A stretch of DNA of 64,000 nt from Ramlibacter cellulosilyticus (lineage in GTDB: Bacteria > Pseudomonadota > Gammaproteobacteria > Burkholderiales > Burkholderiaceae_C), in the NCBI RefSeq assembly GCF_014297465.1, contig NZ_JACORT010000006.1, forward strand, positions 62,001 to 126,000, written 5' to 3'. The notes beneath the pieces were generated by a model. That model was not told where the DNA came from, did not search any database, and saw only the letters and a list, made by a program, of their open reading frames with translations. Shown piece after piece: positions 44,908 through 52,772 of the stretch. Every line of letters starts with the position of its first letter. Position 1 is the first letter of the stretch. Position numbers and translations under genes: made by a program.

Positions 44908-45636
44908 TCAATCCCCCTGGAACCCCTTCGCCCTGAGCGTCAGCACCAGCGTATCCCGATGCCCCGCCCCGTCCACCGGCTGGATCGGCGTCGTCTCGTG
45001 GATCACGCGCGCGTCGTCCAGCAGCAGCACGCTCCACGGCTCCGTCAGCGTGAACCGCTGCCCCGCCGGTCCGTCGGCCTGGAACACGCGGGTCTCGCCG
45101 CCCTTGATGTTCTCGCGCGCGAGCAGGAACACCGCCACCAGGTCGACGCCATCGCGGTGCGCGCCTTCCGGCGTGGGGCGGCCGATGCCGCCTTCGGTGT
45201 CGATGCGGAACTGGTGCGCCTCGATGTACCAGGGCTGCGGCCCGCGCAGGTCGGTCGCCACGCGCGCCATCGCCTGCAGCAGGCGCGTCCACGCCGGCTG
45301 CGCGACCATCTCCGGCAGCATGGGCTCGAACCAGCGCTGCATGCCGCCGTGCAGCGCGTTGTATTCCACCGGCTGCCAGTGCGCGCGATGCGGCGCCAGC
45401 GTGAGGGCGGTGCCGTCCGCGACGAAGCAGGAATGCCGCCTGCGGCGGTAGCGCCCGCCGTCCTTGAGGTAGTTGTCCGGGGGCAGGCCGTTCCACGACG
45501 GCAGCAGCGCCTGCAGTTCGGCGCGCGTGCACCCGGCGAGCTCGCCCACGCCGTCGGGGCTCAGCACGGCATAGCCTTGCTGGCGCAGCAGGGTGGCGAC
45601 TTGGTCCGGGTACGTGTAGGCGGGGCGCAGGAGCAT
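44908..45636 (-). CDS. 2OG-Fe(II) dioxygenase family protein
   Basis: 242 residues. The facial triad is visible as AHRDGVD (HxD) and the distal histidine in RVIHETTPI, with YLKDGGRYRRRRHSCF upstream. The order and length fit the family that includes bacterial free-amino-acid hydroxylases such as isoleucine dioxygenases. The substrate is not known. Transcribed toward the SDR gene. Confidence 0.82.
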   Translation of the reverse strand: MLLRPAYTYPDQVATLLRQQGYAVLSPDGVGELAGCTRAELQALLPSWNGLPPDNYLKDGGRYRRRRHSCFVADGTALTLAPHRAHWQPVEYNALHGGMQRWFEPMLPEMVAQPAWTRLLQAMARVATDLRGPQPWYIEAHQFRIDTEGGIGRPTPEGAHRDGVDLVAVFLLARENIKGGETRVFQADGPAGQRFTLTEPWSVLLLDDARVIHETTPIQPVDGAGHRDTLVLTLRAKGFQGD

Positions 45637-45672
45637 GCGCTAGCTTAACCAAATCGCACGCGGCGCCATTCC

Positions 45673-45686
45673 GTGACGTGCATCAA
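45673..45686 (+). promoter_or_regulatory. FNR/DNR-like half-conserved box upstream of the hemerythrin gene
   Basis: GTGAC-GTGC-ATCAA matches the TTGAT-N4-ATCAA consensus at 8 of 10 positions. If it sits at -41.5, the -10 would fall at about 45709, where TCTAAG/TAAGCT is found. This spacing supports an activating Crp/FNR-type site, but it is a pattern match only. Confidence 0.35.
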
Positions 45687-45734
45687 CATCGGCACGCGCG
45701 CGGGCTTCTAAGCTGCCGGCCAGAAGGAGATCCC

Positions 45735-46205
45735 ATGCCCGCCCTGCCCTGGTCCGACGCGCTCGAACTCGGCCTGTCCTTCATGGACGACACCCACAAG
45801 GAATTCGTGGACCTGCTCGCGCGCTGCGAGGAAGCCGGCGACGACGCGCTGCCGGCGCTCTGGGACGAGCTCATCGCCCACACGGCCGACCACTTCGGCC
45901 GGGAGGACGAGTGGATGCTCTCCACCGGCTTCGCCAGCGGCAACTGCCACAGCACGCAGCACAAGGTGGTGCTGCACGTGCTGCGCGAAGGCGCGGCCAG
46001 CGCCAGGGACGGCGACCTCCGGCCGGCGCGCCAGATGATCCAGGAGCTCGCGGCGTGGTTCCCGCAGCACGCGCAGACGATGGATGCGGCGCTGGCGCTG
46101 CACCTGCGCGGCGTCGGCTATGACGCGGAGACGGGCGAGGTGCGGGAGCCGGAGAGGCTGCCGGCGCTGGAGATCAGCGGATGCGGGGGAGCGAGCTGCT
46201 CGTAG
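45735..46205 (+). CDS. Bacteriohemerythrin-like protein
   Basis: 156 residues from ATG 45735 with AGAAGGAGAT upstream. The hemerythrin diiron ligands are recognisable: DDTHKEFVDLL, LIAHTADHFGREDEWML and CHSTQHKVVLHVL, with a last histidine in the fourth helix (about WFPQHAQTMD). Such proteins bind oxygen or nitric oxide, or buffer iron. The C-terminal tail adds two Cys (SGCGGASCS). A Crp/FNR-like box lies upstream. Confidence 0.88.
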   Translation: MPALPWSDALELGLSFMDDTHKEFVDLLARCEEAGDDALPALWDELIAHTADHFGREDEWMLSTGFASGNCHSTQHKVVLHVLREGAASARDGDLRPARQMIQELAAWFPQHAQTMDAALALHLRGVGYDAETGEVREPERLPALEISGCGGASCS

Positions 46206-46218
46206 GGACCCTGCATGG

Positions 46219-46237
46219 ATCCCCGCCTGCGCGGGGA
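46219..46237. repeat. Short hairpin element between convergent genes
   Basis: TCCCCGC-CTGC-GCGGGGA, flanked by GGA and GGACGG, matches a hairpin common in proteobacterial intergenic DNA. It lies between the hemerythrin and DUF427 genes and could terminate both. Confidence 0.6.
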
Positions 46238-46247
46238 GGACGGCGTC

Positions 46248-46529
46248 TTACTCCGTCACTTCCACGCCCTTCCAGAACGCCACCCGGTCCTTCACCATGC
46301 TGGCCTCGGGCTTCGGGTCCGGGTAGTACCAGACCGCGTCCGTGTTCATCTCGCCGTTGACCAGCAGCGAGTAGTAGCTCGCCTGCCCCTTCCAGGGACA
46401 GGACGTGCGGTGGTTGCTGAAGGTGACGTACTCGCGCCTGAGCGCATCGGCCGGGAAGTAGTGGTTGCCTTCCACCAGCACGGTGTCGTCGCTCTCGGCG
46501 ACGGTCACGCCGTTCCACACTGCCTTCAT
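46248..46529 (-). CDS. DUF427 domain protein in the ergothioneine cluster
   Basis: 93 residues, a complete DUF427: VWNGVTVAESDDTVLVEGNH, SNHRTSCPWKGQASYYSLLV and the end WYYPDPKPEASMVKDRVAFW. The CPWKG motif is invariant in the family. ATG 46529 overlaps the egtD stop by 4 bases, and GGAG precedes it. The function is unknown, but the coupling suggests a role with ergothioneine or its use. Confidence 0.9.
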   Translation of the reverse strand: MKAVWNGVTVAESDDTVLVEGNHYFPADALRREYVTFSNHRTSCPWKGQASYYSLLVNGEMNTDAVWYYPDPKPEASMVKDRVAFWKGVEVTE

Positions 46530-47461
46530 CGCGAAGCTCCTGGGGGTGCGTGCAGCCAGTGCACGCTGAACAGCCGGTCGGGATCGGTCCACACCGGCCC
46601 GGGGCGGAAGCCGGCGCGCTCCGCCAGGGCCCGCAGGCCGTCGACGGTGAACTTGTACGAGTTCTCGGTGTGCAGGCTCTCGCCCTCCTCGATGACGTAG
46701 CGCTCGCCGCCCACCGTCGCCGCCTGCCGCGCGCGGCTCACGAGGTGCATCTCGATGCGCTGGAGCGGCGCGTTGTAGAAGCTGTAGTGCGCGAACTGCG
46801 GCAGCACGAAACCGGCGCCGAGCTCGCGGTTGGCGCGGGCCAGCAGGTTCAGGTTGAACTGCGCCGTCACGCCTTGCGCATCGTTGTACGCGGCGTGCAG
46901 CACGGCGGGGTCCTTCACCAGGTCGGCGCCGAGCAGCAGCGCGCCGCCCTGCAGCAGCCGCGCGGCACGCTGGAGGAAGACGAGCGCCTCGTCCGGCGTG
47001 AAGTTGCCGATCGTCGAACCGGGGAAGAAGCCGATGCGCTTGCCCGCGCCCTCGTGGGGCGCGAGCGCGAAGTCCGTCGTGTAGTCCGCCACGACAGGGC
47101 GCACTTCCAGCCCCGCGAACTCGCCGCGCAGGATCGCCGCCGCATCGCGCAGGTGCTCGCCCGAGATGTCGATGGGCAGGTAGCGCGCCGGCGCGTCGAA
47201 GGCCTGCAGCAGCAGCCGCACCTTGCGCAGCGACCCGGCGCCGAACTCCACGATCTCCGCGCCGCGCCCGGCCAGCGCCGCGAACTCGCCGACGCTGCGC
47301 TCCAGGATGGCGAGTTCCGTCCGCGTGGGGTAGTACTCGGGCAGTTCGCAGATGCGGTCGAACAGGCGCGAGCCTTCGGCGTCGTAGAAGTACTTCGGCG
47401 AGATCGCGTGCGGCTGGTTCGCCAGCGCGGCTTGCAGGTCGCGTGCGAACTCGCTCAGCAT
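46526..47461 (-). CDS. egtD: L-histidine N-alpha-methyltransferase
   Basis: Makes hercynine (trimethylhistidine) from histidine with three SAM, the first step of ergothioneine synthesis. 311 residues; ISPKYFYDAEGSRLFDRICE at the N-terminus, the SAM motif IVEFGAGSLRKVRLLL, YLPIDIS, and FFPGSTIGNF. The start overlaps the egtB stop by 7 bases and the stop overlaps DUF427. Confidence 0.96.
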   Translation of the reverse strand: MLSEFARDLQAALANQPHAISPKYFYDAEGSRLFDRICELPEYYPTRTELAILERSVGEFAALAGRGAEIVEFGAGSLRKVRLLLQAFDAPARYLPIDISGEHLRDAAAILRGEFAGLEVRPVVADYTTDFALAPHEGAGKRIGFFPGSTIGNFTPDEALVFLQRAARLLQGGALLLGADLVKDPAVLHAAYNDAQGVTAQFNLNLLARANRELGAGFVLPQFAHYSFYNAPLQRIEMHLVSRARQAATVGGERYVIEEGESLHTENSYKFTVDGLRALAERAGFRPGPVWTDPDRLFSVHWLHAPPGASR

Positions 47462-48714
47462 GCCCCATCCTTCGCGAGGCGCAGCCCGCTGAACTGCCAG
47501 CGCGCCGCCGGCGGGAAGAAGTTGCGGTAGCTGCGCCGCGCATGGCCCGGCGGCGTGGCCACGCTGCCGCCGCGCAGCACGACCTGGCCCACCATGAACT
47601 TGCCGTTGTATTCGGCGACGGCGCCGGTCCACGGGCGGTAGCCCGGATACGGGTCGTACGAAGAGCGCGTCCATTGCCACGCCTGGTCGGCCAGCTGGCG
47701 CATGCCCGGCAGCTCGGAGGCGGCTTCCCATTCGGCCTCGGTCGGCAGGCGCGCGCCGGCCCACTCGGCGAACGCCGCGGCCTCGTAGAAGCTCAGGTGC
47801 GTCACGGGCGCGTGCGGGTCGATGGGCTTCACGCCGTCGAGGCCGAACACCTGCCATTGCGACGCGGGCGCGCGCGGGTTGTCCGGCGCGATCCAGTACA
47901 GCGGCGCCTGCCACTGCTGCGACTGCACGAGCGCCCAGCCGTCCGACAGCCACAGCGACGCGGTGCGGTACCCGCCGTCCTCCACGAAGTCGGCGTACTC
48001 GCCGCAGGTCACGAGTCGATCCGCGATGCGGTAAGGCTGCAGCCACACCGTGTGGCGCGGCGTCTCGTTGTCGAAGCCGAAACCTTCGCCGGTGTGGCCG
48101 ATGCGCACGGGCCCCGCGGGCCCTTGCACCCAAGCCACCGGTGGCGTGCTGGCCGCCAGCCGCAGCGCGGGCTGTTCCAGCGGCTCGTACGCGGGCAGCA
48201 GCGGATTGCACGACAGCACATGCAGGATGTCCGTGAGGATCAGCTCCTGGTGCTGTTCCTCGTGCTGCAGTCCCAGCTCCAGGAGCGGGTGCACCGCATC
48301 CCAGGTGGCGTCGTCCGCCGTTGCCATGAACTGCTCGACGGCCGCTTCGACGTGCGCCCGGTAGCGATGCACCGACGGCAGCAGGGGCCGCGTGAGCAGC
48401 CCGCGTTGCGGCCGTGGATGGCGCGGCCCCAGCGCTTCGTAGTAGGAGTTGAACAGGTGGTGCCAGCGCGGCTCGAACGCTTCGTAGCCGGGGACATGCG
48501 GGCCCAGCACCACGGCCTCGAAGAACCAGCTCGTGTGCGCCAGGTGCCACTTCGTGGGGCTGGCGTCCGGCATGGACTGCACGCACTGGTCTTCGGCGGA
48601 CAAGGGGGCGGCCAGCGCCAGCGTGCGCGCGCGGACACGCGCGAAGCGTTCGGCGAGCGCGCTGCGCGCGCCCGGCACGGGCCGCAAGCCGGCCGTGGAT
48701 GGATTCAAGGACAT
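47455..48714 (-). CDS. egtB: Ergothioneine biosynthesis sulfoxide synthase EgtB
   Basis: Non-haem iron enzyme joining hercynine to a thiol (cysteine or gamma-glutamylcysteine) with O2. 419 residues from ATG 48714. An N-terminal DinB-like domain holds the iron ligands (WHLAHTSWFFE and LQHEEQHQELIL), and a C-terminal formylglycine-generating-enzyme-like domain ends GGSVATPPGHARRSYRNF then SGLRLAKD. First gene of egtB-egtD-DUF427. No egtA, egtC or egtE is in the window, so the C-S lyase must be elsewhere. Confidence 0.95.
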   Translation of the reverse strand: MSLNPSTAGLRPVPGARSALAERFARVRARTLALAAPLSAEDQCVQSMPDASPTKWHLAHTSWFFEAVVLGPHVPGYEAFEPRWHHLFNSYYEALGPRHPRPQRGLLTRPLLPSVHRYRAHVEAAVEQFMATADDATWDAVHPLLELGLQHEEQHQELILTDILHVLSCNPLLPAYEPLEQPALRLAASTPPVAWVQGPAGPVRIGHTGEGFGFDNETPRHTVWLQPYRIADRLVTCGEYADFVEDGGYRTASLWLSDGWALVQSQQWQAPLYWIAPDNPRAPASQWQVFGLDGVKPIDPHAPVTHLSFYEAAAFAEWAGARLPTEAEWEAASELPGMRQLADQAWQWTRSSYDPYPGYRPWTGAVAEYNGKFMVGQVVLRGGSVATPPGHARRSYRNFFPPAARWQFSGLRLAKDGAC

Positions 48715-48819
48715 GCGTCCGCGCTCCAGATGGTGCAGCACGCCTCCCTCGGCCGCGCTGCCTTCCTTTCGATCCCCTGCCGTTTCATTACAGCACAGCG
48801 GCCGCGGCAGGGGGATGGG

Positions 48820-49200
48820 TCAATCGCGCTCGTGCATCGCGAGCTGGGCTTCGCGCCGCTCGCGCCACTTGCCCCAGCGGCTGGGGCTGTCGTCCACGCG
48901 AACGAACAGCACCGCCTGGTCGCAGGCCGACCACCGCGCGCAGTTCTCCTTCCACTTGCGCACCTGGCCGGGCGGCACGTACAGGTAGACCGGCTGGGCG
49001 CGGGCAGGCACCAGCGCCTGCGACGCGATCACCGGCTGCGCATAGATCACCGGCGGCGGCGGCGCCTTGGCCGCGACCGTGATGCGGCCGTAGATGCCGG
49101 GCCGCAGCGGCTTGCCCGTCGTCACGTTGCGGTACTCGGGACCGGCGTGCGCGGCTGCGGCGGCGGCGCCGGCGAGCAGGAGCAGCGCGGCGCGCTTCAC
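48820..49200 (-). CDS. Small exported protein of unknown function
   Basis: 126 residues from GTG 49200, which overlaps the stop of the next upstream gene (GTGA) and has AAAGGG nearby. Signal peptide LLLLAGAAAAAAHAG, then a mature domain with YRNVTTGKPLRPGIYGRI and QPVYLYVPPGQVRKWKENCA, and two Cys that could pair. The pattern recurs in Burkholderiales as a hypothetical periplasmic protein; I know no function. Confidence 0.65.
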   Translation of the reverse strand: MKRAALLLLAGAAAAAAHAGPEYRNVTTGKPLRPGIYGRITVAAKAPPPPVIYAQPVIASQALVPARAQPVYLYVPPGQVRKWKENCARWSACDQAVLFVRVDDSPSRWGKWRERREAQLAMHERD

Positions 49201-49433
49201 AGCCAGCCCTTTCCGGCGCCGAGCGTGCAGGTGCGGCAGGCGCCATCCTGCGCCGGTGTGGACGACGCGGGCGCGCGCACGACGTCGATGCTCGCGTCGG
49301 CGGCGGGACGCGCGGCAACGACGGCAGGCGGCGCTTCCGGCGCGCTGCCGAAAGTGGCGGCGCCAACAGCGGCGATGCAGACGGCGATGACGGCAAAGGC
49401 CGGCACGCAGCGGGCGGCGGTGGGCTGGTCCAT
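49197..49433 (-). CDS. Small exported or membrane-anchored protein with C-terminal CxxC
   Basis: 78 residues. N-terminal hydrophobic segment (about 10-28, PAFAVIAVCIAAVGAATF), a Pro/Ala-rich linker, and a C-terminal ACRTCTLGAG with a CxxC that could be redox-active or bind metal. The stop overlaps the start of the downstream exported protein, so the two are probably made together. Confidence 0.5.
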   Translation of the reverse strand: MDQPTAARCVPAFAVIAVCIAAVGAATFGSAPEAPPAVVAARPAADASIDVVRAPASSTPAQDGACRTCTLGAGKGWL

Positions 49434-49561
49434 GCAGAGCTCCAGGTACGGCCGCGTTTGTACCCACGGGGTCGCGAAACGCCTTGTAGGAGCTCGCAGG
49501 CGCGTGCCGGAGGATTGCGCTGGCGCCGCGTCGGCGCCGTCCGACACGGCGCTCCAGCTCG

Positions 49562-50302
49562 TCAGCGGGAACGCGGCGCGCGCTGCCGCGCGGCGACGGA
49601 CGGCAGCGCGTCCGCCGGTGCCGGGACGGCGAGCTCCGGCAACGGCCGCCTGGCGACTTCCGCCGCCTCCTCGGCGCCCATGCCGAGCGCGCGCAACACG
49701 ACCGTGGCCACGGCCACGTCGTACTTCGCGGGCGCGAGGCCGAGCGCGACGCGCCGCATCGCCATCGTGCAGATGCCTTGCAGGACGTCGAGCCCGATCG
49801 CCTCGTTCGGCACCTTCAGCCGCTTCTGCTTCGCCGCGAGTCGCAGGTCGGCGAGCGGATAAGGCTCGATGTGCGCGAGCAGCGAAGGCGTGGTCGCCGC
49901 GAGGTCCAGCAGCAGCAGCGCCCAGCCGGGGCTTTCCTGCGCGAGCAGCACGTAGCGGCGCTGGCCGATCGCGACGCGCTCCGCGCCGTCGGCCACCCGC
50001 GCCTGGCTCTCCGCGATCGCGCGGCACAGGCTCTGCGCCAGCACCACGATCACGCGCTCGAGCAGTTCCTCCTTGGAGGCGAAGTGGTTGTAGACGGTGG
50101 CCGGCGTCAGCCCCGCGACCTGGGCCACCTCCTGGATCGTGGCCGCGGCCACGCCCCTCGCCCCGAACACCTCGACCGCCGCACGCACCAGCGCCCCCTG
50201 CGTGCGCTCGCGCTTGCCGCCGCCCGCCGTGGCCGCCGCGAACGCGGCCGCGAGCACCGGCGGCAGGGCGGGTAAGCCATTGGGATGAGAGACATCAGCC
50301 AT
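49562..50302 (-). CDS. TetR-family transcriptional regulator
   Basis: 246 residues. The helix-turn-helix is at about residues 30-80: RTQGALVRAAVEVFGARGVA, then TIQEVAQVAGLTPATVYNHF. The C-terminal effector domain is unassigned. The first 28 residues are a Pro/Ala-rich extension. It is divergent from a diheme cytochrome gene with a 56-base AT-rich space, so it likely controls that gene and itself. Confidence 0.92.
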   Translation of the reverse strand: MADVSHPNGLPALPPVLAAAFAAATAGGGKRERTQGALVRAAVEVFGARGVAAATIQEVAQVAGLTPATVYNHFASKEELLERVIVVLAQSLCRAIAESQARVADGAERVAIGQRRYVLLAQESPGWALLLLDLAATTPSLLAHIEPYPLADLRLAAKQKRLKVPNEAIGLDVLQGICTMAMRRVALGLAPAKYDVAVATVVLRALGMGAEEAAEVARRPLPELAVPAPADALPSVAARQRAPRSR

Positions 50303-50310
50303 TTTTGGTC

Positions 50311-50339
50311 ATAGAATCAAATTTTGTCGTCGTGTTCAA
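50311..50339 (-). promoter_or_regulatory. Candidate tetR promoter in the tetR/cytochrome interval
   Basis: On the minus strand, TTGAAC (50334-50339), a 17-base spacer and TTCTAT (50311-50316) form a fair sigma-70 match. The predicted start is within a few bases of the tetR ATG at 50302, so the message would be nearly leaderless. The interval also holds TCAAATTTT and TCAATTTTA, possible repressor half-sites. Confidence 0.35.
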
Positions 50340-50358
50340 TTTTAAACGAGGTGACGAG

Positions 50359-51261
50359 ATGACGCGAAAGTGGGTGAAGCGGGGCGCGCTGGCGCTCGGG
50401 GTGCTGGTGCTGCTGGCCGCGGCCGGCGTGTTCGGCGGGCTGCAGCTGGCGGAGCGCCGCATGGCGCGCCAGGTGAGCGTGGACGTGCGGCCGGTCGCGT
50501 ACGGCGCGGACGCCGCGGCGCTGGAGCGCGGCAAGTACCTGTACGCCTCGCGCGGCTGCGTGGACTGCCATGGCGCGAGCGGCGCGGGCAAGGTGTTCGT
50601 CGACAACGGGAGCGACCTGCGCATCAAGGGTCCCAACATCACCACGGGCGCCGGCGGCGTGGTCGCCGCCTACCAGCCGGCCGACTGGGTGCGCACCATC
50701 CGCCACGGTGTGGCGCCCGGCGGCCGCCCCCTCCTCATCATGCCCAGCGAGGACTACAACCGGCTCACGGACGGCGACGTCGCGGCCATCGTGGCCTACG
50801 TGCGCTCGCTGCCGCCCGTGGCCGGCACGCCCGCCGAGGTGCGCCTGCCCCTGCCCGCGCGCGTGCTCTATGGCTTCGGCGCCATCCAGGACGCGGCCGC
50901 CAAGATCGACCACGCGCAGCCGCCCGCTGCGCCCGTCACCGAAGGCGTGAACCTGCAGCACGGCGCCTACGTCGCGAACATGTGCCTGGGTTGCCACGGC
51001 GCGCAGCTGACCGGCGGCCGCATTCCGGGCGGCCCGCCCGACTGGCCCGCGGCCGCCAACCTGACCGCGACCTCGGTTTCGCCGATGGCCACGCTCTATG
51101 CGCAGCCGGAGGCGTTCGCGAAGATGATGAAGACGGGCCAGCGCCCCGACGGATCGAAGATCCAGGTGATGCCCTTCGAGTCGCTGCGCGAGCTGAGCGA
51201 CACCGACGTGCGGGCGCTGCACCTCTACCTGCGCAGCCTGCCGGCCGCGCCGCAAGGCTGA
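50359..51261 (+). CDS. Membrane-anchored diheme c-type cytochrome
   Basis: 300 residues. An N-terminal anchor (about 10-30, LALGVLVLLAAAGVFGGLQL) is followed by two heme motifs, CVDCH at 67-71 and CLGCH at 209-213, with later methionines (PLLIMPS, QVMPF) as possible axial ligands. Related proteins are cytochrome subunits that pass electrons from periplasmic dehydrogenases. No dehydrogenase partner is adjacent. It is divergent from a TetR gene. Confidence 0.88.
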   Translation: MTRKWVKRGALALGVLVLLAAAGVFGGLQLAERRMARQVSVDVRPVAYGADAAALERGKYLYASRGCVDCHGASGAGKVFVDNGSDLRIKGPNITTGAGGVVAAYQPADWVRTIRHGVAPGGRPLLIMPSEDYNRLTDGDVAAIVAYVRSLPPVAGTPAEVRLPLPARVLYGFGAIQDAAAKIDHAQPPAAPVTEGVNLQHGAYVANMCLGCHGAQLTGGRIPGGPPDWPAAANLTATSVSPMATLYAQPEAFAKMMKTGQRPDGSKIQVMPFESLRELSDTDVRALHLYLRSLPAAPQG

Positions 51262-51264
51262 GGC

Positions 51265-52284
51265 CTAGGCGAACTTCCGGCGGGCGAGCTCGGCGCCTTT
51301 GGCGAGCGCCTCGAGCTTCTTCATCGCAATCTCGCGGTCCATGGGCGCCATGCCGCAGTTGGTGCACGCTAAGAGGTGCTCGCGCGGCACGAACTGCAGC
51401 GCACGGCCTATGGTCTCCGCCACCTGCTCGGGCGTCTCGACCTCGTCGCTGGCGACGTCGATGACGCCCACGAGCACGTCCTTGCCCTTCAGCAGCGCCA
51501 TGAGGTCCGCCGGCACGTGCGAGTGGAAGCACTCGAGGCTGACCTGGTCGATGCTGCTCGCGGCCAGCGCCGGGAACACCTGCGCGTACTGTCGCCATTC
51601 CTCGCCGAGCGTCTTCTTCCAGTCGTTGTTGGCCTGGATGCCGTAGCCGTAGCAGATGTGGACGGCCGTCGTGCAGGCGAGGTCCCGCGCGGCGCGCTCG
51701 AGCGCCTGCACGCCCCAGTCCGCGGCGTCGCGCATGTACACGTTGAACGCGGGCTCGTCGAACTGGATCACGTCCACGCCGTCGGCCTGCAGCGCGAGCG
51801 CCTCCTGGTTGAGGAGCTCGGCGAAGGCGAACGCCATCTTCACGCGGTCGCCGTAGAAGCGGTCGGCCACCGTGTCGACGATGGTCATCGGCCCGGGCAG
51901 CGTGAACTTGAGCTTCTTCTTCGTGTGCGCCCGCGCGAGCCGCGCCTCCGCCGCGTGCACGCGGCCCTTCAGGCGCAGCGGGCCGACCACCTGCGGCACC
52001 ATGGCCTTGTAGCGGTCGTTGCGGATGCCCATCTCCACCTTGTGCGCGAAGTCGATGCCTTCGACCTGCTCGAGGAAGCCGTGCACGAAGTGCTGCCGCG
52101 ACTGCTCGCCGTCGGTGACGATGTCGAGCCCCGCGTCCTCCTGCGCCTTCAGCCAGAGCAGCGTGGCGTCGGCCTTCGCCTCCTGCAGCGCCTCGCCCTC
52201 GGCCTTCCAGCGTGGCCACAGCTTGTGGGTCTCCGCGAGCCAGCCCGGCTTGGGCAGGCTGCCGGCGATCGTCGTCGCGAACAT
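51265..52284 (-). CDS. MetE-like cobalamin-independent methionine synthase C-terminal-domain protein
   Basis: 339 residues, only the catalytic barrel of MetE. Start ATG 52284 with GGAG upstream. TTIAGSLPKPGWL at the N-terminus, DGEQSRQHFV, a conserved IQFDEPAFN and zinc ligands in VHICYGYG, LECF and CTNCGM. Stand-alone barrels of this kind may transfer methyl groups from corrinoid proteins or other donors to homocysteine, rather than from folate. It faces the cytochrome gene. Confidence 0.85.
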   Translation of the reverse strand: MFATTIAGSLPKPGWLAETHKLWPRWKAEGEALQEAKADATLLWLKAQEDAGLDIVTDGEQSRQHFVHGFLEQVEGIDFAHKVEMGIRNDRYKAMVPQVVGPLRLKGRVHAAEARLARAHTKKKLKFTLPGPMTIVDTVADRFYGDRVKMAFAFAELLNQEALALQADGVDVIQFDEPAFNVYMRDAADWGVQALERAARDLACTTAVHICYGYGIQANNDWKKTLGEEWRQYAQVFPALAASSIDQVSLECFHSHVPADLMALLKGKDVLVGVIDVASDEVETPEQVAETIGRALQFVPREHLLACTNCGMAPMDREIAMKKLEALAKGAELARRKFA

Positions 52285-52363
52285 GCTTGTCGTCTCCTCT
52301 TCGGCGGATGGCGCTCGAACGCCTATCATGGCACCTTACACCAGAAGTGTTCCTCCGGCCTCG

Positions 52364-52771
52364 ATGCGATCCCTCCCCGACCCCGAACGCGCCAAGCCCT
52401 GCGTCCTCGTGATCGACGACGACGAGGCGGTGGCCTGGGCCATCGCGGGGCGCCTCGGCAAGGACTTCCGCGTCGTCGGCCTGAGCGATCCCGCGCGGGC
52501 CGTGGAGCGCGCGCGCGAGGAGAAGCCGGGGCTGATCCTGTGCGACATCAACATGCCCGGGCTGCAGGGCGACGAGGTCGCCTTCGCGCTGTCGCAGGAC
52601 CCGCGCACGGCCACCGTGCCCCTGATCTACCTGACGGCGCTGGTCGGCCCCGAGGACCACCCGGACCTCGAAGGCGTGTTCGGCGACTACCCCACCATCT
52701 CCAAGAGCGCGACCACCGAGGAGCTGCGCGACATCGTCGCCTCCGCGCTCGGCCTGCCCGAGGACGACTGA
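52364..52771 (+). CDS. Single-domain response regulator
   Basis: 135 residues, a lone receiver: acidic pocket VIDDDEAV, phospho-acceptor Asp in LILCDINMPG, Thr in YLTAL, and Lys in SKSATTEEL. There is no output domain, so it acts by protein contact. No kinase is adjacent. The start is unclear: ATG 52328 is in frame and neither site has a strong ribosome site. Confidence 0.82.
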   Translation: MRSLPDPERAKPCVLVIDDDEAVAWAIAGRLGKDFRVVGLSDPARAVERAREEKPGLILCDINMPGLQGDEVAFALSQDPRTATVPLIYLTALVGPEDHPDLEGVFGDYPTISKSATTEELRDIVASALGLPEDD

Positions 52772-52772
52772 C

